Part shown: positions 6,816 to 10,290 of the stretch, piece after piece | How the letters are laid out: every line of letters starts with the position of its first letter | How positions within the stretch are numbered: the first letter of the stretch is position 1 | NCBI GenBank assembly: GCA_002450895.1 | Contig: DKAR01000102.1 | Coordinates: forward strand, 6,675 to 16,964 | From: Proteobacteria bacterium UBA6921 | GTDB lineage: Bacteria; Pseudomonadota; Gammaproteobacteria; SG8-11 | Length of the DNA: 10,290 nucleotides | Direction: 5' to 3' | Notes under the pieces: generated by a model | Seen by the model: the letters and a program-made list of their open reading frames with translations, nothing else | What the model was told of the DNA's origin: nothing | Database searches by the model: none | Program-made: the position numbers and the translations under genes

Positions 6816-6852
6816 TATTCGCAAATTGTCTGTGGCACGAGGAGGAAAGGAA

Positions 6853-7083
6853 ATGGCAGAAAAGAAAGTCATCGACGCGCGCGGAAGCTTTTGTCCCGGT
6901 CCGTTGATGGAACTGATCGCGGCAATCAAATCGGCGCAAGTCGGCGATGAACTTGAAGTGCTCTCAACCGACCAGGGATCGGCGAAGGATATTCCGGAGT
7001 GGCTTAACAAGGTTGGACATGAGCATCTCGGAACGACGGAAACGGGTGGCGTCTGGCACGTCAACGTGCGCAAGAAGAAATAA
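6853..7083 (+). CDS. tusA: TusA-family sulfur carrier protein
   Basis: This 76-residue protein has the TusA signature: a first strand K-V-I-D-A-R-G (5-11) leading into C14-P-G-P17, the family's C-P-x-P motif. A helix follows, then G31-D-E-L-E-V and a Thr-Asp-rich strand. C14 is the expected persulfide carrier, passing sulfur between the DsrE-like protein and downstream acceptors in the cytoplasm. The length is typical of the family (about 75-85). The start is settled by AGGAGG at 6840-6845, seven bases before ATG 6853; a longer open frame from 6784 would overlap the dsrE-like gene and add an unrelated extension. No other cysteine is present. Because it lies next to an SQR-like gene and not tRNA-modification genes, a sulfur-oxidation role is more likely than tRNA thiolation, by inference. 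Confidence 0.92.
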   Translation: MAEKKVIDARGSFCPGPLMELIAAIKSAQVGDELEVLSTDQGSAKDIPEWLNKVGHEHLGTTETGGVWHVNVRKKK

Positions 7084-7124
7084 GGCAAACGACAAACCAA
7101 GAACGAAGAACTGCGGAGGCGGAG

Positions 7125-8258
7125 ATGAACATTTTGATCGTCGGTGGAGGTATGGGCGGGACGATTCTGGCCAACAACCTGGCAAGACGTCTCAATCCGG
7201 AACTGAAATCCGGCAAGGTGCGCATCATCATGCTCTCGGCATCCGAGCGACACATGTACCAGCCCGGCTTGCTCTACGTTGCGGTCGGCAAGATGATGCC
7301 GGACGAGATGTATCGGGATCAGCGCAGCCTGCTCGAACCCACGATTGAATTCAGCGTCGATCCGGTCGAGCAGTTCAACCTGGATCAGAACTCGGTCAAG
7401 ACGAAAAGCGGCGCAACAATCAAATACGACATCATGGCGATCGCGACGGGATCGCGCATGGCACCCGAAACCATTCCGGGTCTGGCCGAAGGCGCGGAGA
7501 CGTTCTATACCGAAGACACCGCTGTGAAGATGTTCAAGACACTGCAGGGATTCCAGGGCGGCAAGGTGGTCATTACGGTCGGTGTTCCGCACAAGTGCCC
7601 GATGGCGCCGTTGGAAATCACGTTCATGCTCAACGACTACTTCAAGGAGCGCGGCATTCGTGACAAGGTGCAATTGCATTACACCTACCCGATCGGTCGC
7701 GTTCACAGCCTCGAAAACGTTGCGAAGTGGGCGGCCCCGGAATTCGACCGCCTTGGAATTACCTACGAAACCCTGTTCAACATGAAAGAAGTCGACGTTG
7801 CCAACAAGGTCCTGCGCAGCGAAGAAGGTACAGACACGAAATATGATCTATTGATCGCCATCCCGGCGCATCGAGGCATGGAAGTCATCGAGAAAGGCGG
7901 CCTCGGGCAAAACGGATGGATTCCGACCAATCGCACTCGCCTCAACATGGAAGGTCGCAACAATGTGTACGTGCTCGGTGACACCACCAACATTCCCATC
8001 AGCAAGGCAGGATCAACCGCGCACTTTGAAGCAGAGGCGCTCGGCGAAAACATCGCAGCCATCGTGAAGGTGGGCACGCCGGTGCGTGACTACGACGGAA
8101 AGGTGTTCTGCTTCATTCAGGCGGGAAAAGACAAGGCAACCTACGCATCCTTCAATTACTCAAATCCGCCCGATCCCAAAGCGCCCTCGCGGGCGATACA
8201 CTGGTTCAAGCTTGCGTACAACAAGCTTTACTGGAGTTCGGCGCGCGGATTGCTGTAA
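7125..8258 (+). CDS. sqr: Sulfide:quinone oxidoreductase-like FAD flavoprotein
   Basis: The family oxidises sulfide at the cytoplasmic membrane, reducing quinone and building up polysulfide. Residues 1-35 form the FAD-binding Rossmann fold with V6-G-G-G-M-G-G12. A45-50 stretch (Y-Q-P-G-L-L) resembles the SQR 'F/Y-x-P-x-L' element; A107-T-G-S-R is the second FAD contact and G285-D-T-T-N-I is the family's terminal FAD motif. The only two cysteines, C158 in H-K-C-P-M-A-P-L-E and C329 in V-F-C-F-I, match the redox pair shared by SQRs; the extra third cysteine of some types is missing. An aromatic C-terminal stretch (I358 to W370) could dip into the membrane. There is no Tat signal, which argues against the periplasmic flavocytochrome c subunit. 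At 377 residues it is slightly short for the family. GGAGG at 7115-7119 supports the ATG. The exact SQR type is not assigned. Confidence 0.88.
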   Translation: MNILIVGGGMGGTILANNLARRLNPELKSGKVRIIMLSASERHMYQPGLLYVAVGKMMPDEMYRDQRSLLEPTIEFSVDPVEQFNLDQNSVKTKSGATIKYDIMAIATGSRMAPETIPGLAEGAETFYTEDTAVKMFKTLQGFQGGKVVITVGVPHKCPMAPLEITFMLNDYFKERGIRDKVQLHYTYPIGRVHSLENVAKWAAPEFDRLGITYETLFNMKEVDVANKVLRSEEGTDTKYDLLIAIPAHRGMEVIEKGGLGQNGWIPTNRTRLNMEGRNNVYVLGDTTNIPISKAGSTAHFEAEALGENIAAIVKVGTPVRDYDGKVFCFIQAGKDKATYASFNYSNPPDPKAPSRAIHWFKLAYNKLYWSSARGLL

Positions 8259-8270
8259 GGGAGGCACGTC

Positions 8271-9050
8271 ATGGCGAACGAAATGAATCAGGATCTGGAG
8301 CGCGTTGTTCAGGCCGCGCAAGACGCGGTGACGGATGACATGGTGTCGAGACTGTCGCAGACGGCGACCGATGCGATGGACTTGATGGATCGCGTCACGC
8401 GCAGCGGCGTGGACAAAGCCATTCCCGCCATCGCGGAAATGGTGAATAACGGCGATCTGGAGCGGCTTGTACAAATGGCGCGGGTGGTCGGTTCAGCGCA
8501 GGATGCTGTAACGGACGACATGGTGAGCCGACTCGCAGACACAGCCAGCGGAACCATGGATTTGCTCGATCGCGTGAATCGGTCGGGCATTGAGCGCGCG
8601 CTGCCGATACTTGCACGCCTTGAATCGGATGGCGATCTCGAACGTGTTGCGCAACTGGTTCGAATGATCGGTGCGGCACAGGATGCAATGACCGATGACA
8701 TGGTCGTGCGGCTCGCCGACACCGTAAGTAATGGCATGTCACTGGTAGACCGTTTGCATCGTGGCGGCATCGAACGGCTGGTTTCGCTGCTCGAACGCAT
8801 GGAGTCCAAGGGCGAACTTGAGCGCATGGTGCAGGGGCTCGCGAATCTGGCGGATCGAATGGAACTGCTGGAGCAAATGCTGGGCTGCGTCGATCGCGCC
8901 GGCGCGGAATTCAAGAAGGGTGCGCCCGCACGCGGCGGTATTGGATCCTTGCTCAGCATGATGACGAACGCGGAGAACCAGGAAACCCTGCGGTTCGTGT
9001 TCGCTCTAGGAATGAAAATGCGCACAACGTGTGTAACAAAGGAAAAATAG
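8271..9050 (+). CDS. DUF1641-family protein with three 60-residue tandem repeats
   Basis: DUF1641 proteins are small helical proteins of unknown function, found beside SQR-like flavoproteins and some dehydrogenases. The C-terminal part here (about 218-250, with G-S-L-L-S-M-M and E-T-L-R-F-V-F-A-L-G) matches the family's usual end. The rest is repeat-expanded. Units starting at A16, A76 and A136 share A-Q-D-A-(V/M)-T-D-D-M-V-x-R-L, then an M-x-L-x-D-R element and G-(D/E)-L-E-R at the end, with an exact 60-residue period; units 1 and 2 agree at about 35 of 60 positions. A partial L-E-R precedes the first unit. The protein is acidic and helical, without signal peptide or membrane helix, and has C206 and C254. 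GGGAGG at 8259-8264 supports the start, 12 bases after the sqr stop. Translational linkage to sqr suggests a partner or docking role at the membrane (inference). Confidence 0.82.
   Translation: MANEMNQDLERVVQAAQDAVTDDMVSRLSQTATDAMDLMDRVTRSGVDKAIPAIAEMVNNGDLERLVQMARVVGSAQDAVTDDMVSRLADTASGTMDLLDRVNRSGIERALPILARLESDGDLERVAQLVRMIGAAQDAMTDDMVVRLADTVSNGMSLVDRLHRGGIERLVSLLERMESKGELERMVQGLANLADRMELLEQMLGCVDRAGAEFKKGAPARGGIGSLLSMMTNAENQETLRFVFALGMKMRTTCVTKEK
8316..8855 (+). repeat. Three 180-base tandem repeats inside the DUF1641 gene
   Basis: Units at 8316-8495, 8496-8675 and 8676-8855 each begin GC(G/A)CA(A/G)GA and continue with a codon string for T-D-D-M-V. All remain exactly in frame with no insertions between units 1, 2 and 3. 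Divergence is spread over all codon positions but conserved residues are kept, suggesting old internal duplication under selection rather than a recent or assembly-made expansion. Confidence 0.85.
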
Positions 9051-9165
9051 TTGGATCGCGTTACGCCGCGGGGTGCTATTGGTATTTGTCAAAGTTTGTG
9101 GTCTTCTGGTGCTCGCGTGTTCGAAAACAAATCGTCGACGAACCCTGCGGTGCCGAGAGGGGCGT

Positions 9166-9181
9166 AAGGAGGTCTCTTTTG
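9166..9181 (+). promoter_or_regulatory. Orphan strong ribosome-binding site
   Basis: AAGGAGGT at 9166-9173 is a near-perfect Shine-Dalgarno sequence, and a TTG lies at the right distance (9179). The frame it opens is only 10 codons, ending at TAA 9209-9211. No gene follows on +, because the opposite-strand glycosyltransferase ends at 9223. It may be the remnant of a gene cut off at this boundary, or a chance site. Confidence 0.35.
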
Positions 9182-9222
9182 CAGCGTGCTGAGCGTCCGC
9201 GAACGTTCTAAATGGCAATTTC

Positions 9223-10179
9223 TCAGTGAACCATGCGGTTTTGCCGTTTTGCTTTAAGGCTACTGAAGAAGCTAATAATCAAATTCTTCCAAGCCTTAAA
9301 GCTCGTCGGCTGGACTTTTATGCTTTCGATGAATGTGCCGCGTGCAATATATGGATCGCCATTTAAGAGGTGTAAGTAACCAAAATTAAACAAGTGTTTA
9401 AACAGAACTTGCCGGACAACCCGTGCGGGCGTCACGGTTCCGTCCGGACCGACTGGGCCCCACTTCGACAATGACCTTGTAATTACTTCGTAGGGGTAAT
9501 TTATGGCGTGCGCCTTATGCGTAATGCTTTCCGGATGGAGACGGTAAAGCGAAAGAATCGCTTTCAGCTTTACGATCGGTGCAAGTCTGGATAGGCGAAA
9601 CCAGTATTCGTAGTCTTGGCCACGCTTCAATTTTTCATCGAAAAAGCCAACTTCATCGATCAAATTTCTGCGCACCAAGATCGCGGACGTGTGCACGATG
9701 CAATCTAGTATGAGTTTGTTGTATAGCCAGCCTGAATTTACCTCGTCAATCCCAGGAAGGTCTGAATCCTCTTTCTTCAATACGGGTAATTTGAAGACTC
9801 CAGACGCGTCTGGCAGCCACTCGCGCCAAGTGCAGTAGACAGCGCCGACTTCAGGATTCTGCTGCAAAAATTCCATTTGCCTTGAAAGTTTTTTGGGGAA
9901 CCAATAGTCGTCTGCATCGAGAAAAGCGACAAAATCTCCACGAGCGTTCTTGATTCCTTTGTTACGAGCTGCTGCGCCGCCAGAGTTAGTCTGCTGAAGT
10001 AGAATGATGCGATTTTGAAAACGCTTCAGTACTTCAAGGGTCTTGTCGGTAGATCCGTCGTCGACGACAATAATTTCCTTGTTCGGGTAATCCTGATCCA
10101 GCGCGCTTCTGATTGACTCTTCAATGTAGGATGCGCAATTGAATGCGGGCACTATGATTGAGACTAGTGGAGTTTCCAT
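9223..10179 (-). CDS. Family 2 glycosyltransferase (GT-A fold)
   Basis: Enzymes of this family transfer a sugar from a nucleotide donor in the cytoplasm, typically while building O-antigen, capsule or exopolysaccharide. Seen in order: V6-S-I-I-V-P-A-F-N14 and V39-D-D-G-S43 for nucleotide binding, G67-G-A-A-A-R-N-K-G75, the metal-binding D88-A-D90 with D91 in F-L-D-A-D-D-Y-W, T164-S-A-I-L-V-R170, and G187-Q-D-Y-E-Y-W193 around the likely catalytic acidic residues. The C-terminal part from about 260 is helical, with a TPR-like pattern ending in G-D-P-Y-I-A-R-G. No membrane helix or signal peptide is evident. Base composition is clearly more AT-rich than the rest: two 60-base lines counted by hand gave 21 and 27 G+C. 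The ATG at 10179 has no Shine-Dalgarno site. These points suggest a horizontally acquired surface-polysaccharide gene. The sugar specificity cannot be told. Confidence 0.93.
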   Translation of the reverse strand: METPLVSIIVPAFNCASYIEESIRSALDQDYPNKEIIVVDDGSTDKTLEVLKRFQNRIILLQQTNSGGAAARNKGIKNARGDFVAFLDADDYWFPKKLSRQMEFLQQNPEVGAVYCTWREWLPDASGVFKLPVLKKEDSDLPGIDEVNSGWLYNKLILDCIVHTSAILVRRNLIDEVGFFDEKLKRGQDYEYWFRLSRLAPIVKLKAILSLYRLHPESITHKAHAINYPYEVITRSLSKWGPVGPDGTVTPARVVRQVLFKHLFNFGYLHLLNGDPYIARGTFIESIKVQPTSFKAWKNLIISFFSSLKAKRQNRMVH

Positions 10180-10227
10180 CTATTTTTTTGATAGGGTGGA
10201 CAAAAGTTCATCACGCCTATTTTTTGA
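10180..10227 (-). repeat. AT-rich direct repeat just upstream of the glycosyltransferase
   Basis: On the + strand, CTATTTTTTTGA (10180-10191) and CTATTTTTTGA (10217-10227) are near-identical copies, differing by one T in the run, with 25 bases between. The first copy touches the start codon. They could be a regulator site, an A-rich translation enhancer replacing the missing Shine-Dalgarno sequence, or leftovers of rearrangement. Confidence 0.45.
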
Positions 10228-10232
10228 CTAAT

Positions 10233-10270
10233 TTGGGAAATATCCCAATCAGGCAAAATCTTCCTGATTG
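10233..10270 (-). repeat. Two overlapping, mutually exclusive hairpins
   Basis: CAATCAGG (10246-10253) and CCTGATTG (10263-10270) form a perfect 8-bp stem with a 9-base loop. TTGGGA (10233-10238) and TCCCAA (10243-10248) form a perfect 6-bp stem with a 4-base loop. They share bases 10246-10248, so only one can form fully at a time. They lie 54-91 bases upstream of the glycosyltransferase start on its strand. Confidence 0.6.
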
Positions 10271-10290
10271 AATGGCGCGCCCGGAGAGAT

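Noticed and set aside
6784..6852. Longer start for the TusA gene adding 23 residues
   Set aside because: It overlaps the dsrE-like gene and adds a non-family extension; AGGAGG at 6840-6845 points to ATG 6853.
8316..8855. CRISPR-like or mobile repeat array
   Set aside because: The 180-base repeats are in frame, contiguous and diverged, so they are internal protein duplications.
8309..9025. 238-codon - strand open frame opposite the DUF1641 gene
   Set aside because: Ser/Arg-rich shadow of the repeat coding sequence; the + strand has the family match and a strong ribosome site.
5972..10281. GGCGCGCC palindromes near 5973 and 10274 as possible recombination or attachment sites
   Set aside because: An 8-base GC palindrome is expected by chance in this composition, and no integrase or duplicated flank accompanies them.

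Overview
The window reads like a chromosomal piece of a moderately GC-rich proteobacterium, most likely a gammaproteobacterium. The reasons are a DUF4124 envelope protein (a family common in Gamma- and Betaproteobacteria), clear Shine-Dalgarno sites on several genes, and a sulfide:quinone oxidoreductase-like operon with DsrE and TusA proteins. The taxonomic guess is inference. There is no rRNA, tRNA, CRISPR array or recognisable insertion sequence.

Left part (1-4394, all on +). The 3' end of an unrecognised gene is followed by a compact phospho-signalling set: a PP2C protein phosphatase, a protein with two FHA domains, and a Ser/Thr kinase. Each ends in, or close to, a single predicted membrane helix, so writer, eraser and phosphothreonine reader all appear tethered to the inner membrane. 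A 146-base leader containing a hairpin separates the FHA and kinase genes. A small exported DUF4124 protein follows; its best Shine-Dalgarno/ATG pair is one base out of frame with the signal peptide.

Middle (4438-6425). A polytopic GT-C-like membrane glycosyltransferase lies on the - strand, convergent with the DUF4124 gene. A 530-base gene-free stretch follows, with two GC-rich hairpins.

Right-centre (6426-9050, +). Four closely spaced genes encode a DsrE-like protein, a TusA-like sulfur carrier, an SQR-like flavoprotein and a DUF1641 protein built from three 60-residue tandem repeats. The likely theme is sulfide or sulfane-sulfur oxidation at the membrane with hand-over of persulfide sulfur between DsrE and TusA cysteines. 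The DUF1641 protein would be a partner of unknown role.

Right end (9051-10290). A family 2 glycosyltransferase on the - strand is visibly AT-richer than its surroundings and has no Shine-Dalgarno site. It is preceded by two overlapping hairpins and an AT-rich direct repeat, and may be the edge of a transferred surface-polysaccharide region.

The most interesting items are the repeat-expanded DUF1641 protein in the sulfur operon, the all-membrane kinase/phosphatase/FHA set with its structured leader, and the out-of-frame start of the DUF4124 gene. Nothing here proves an entirely new system.
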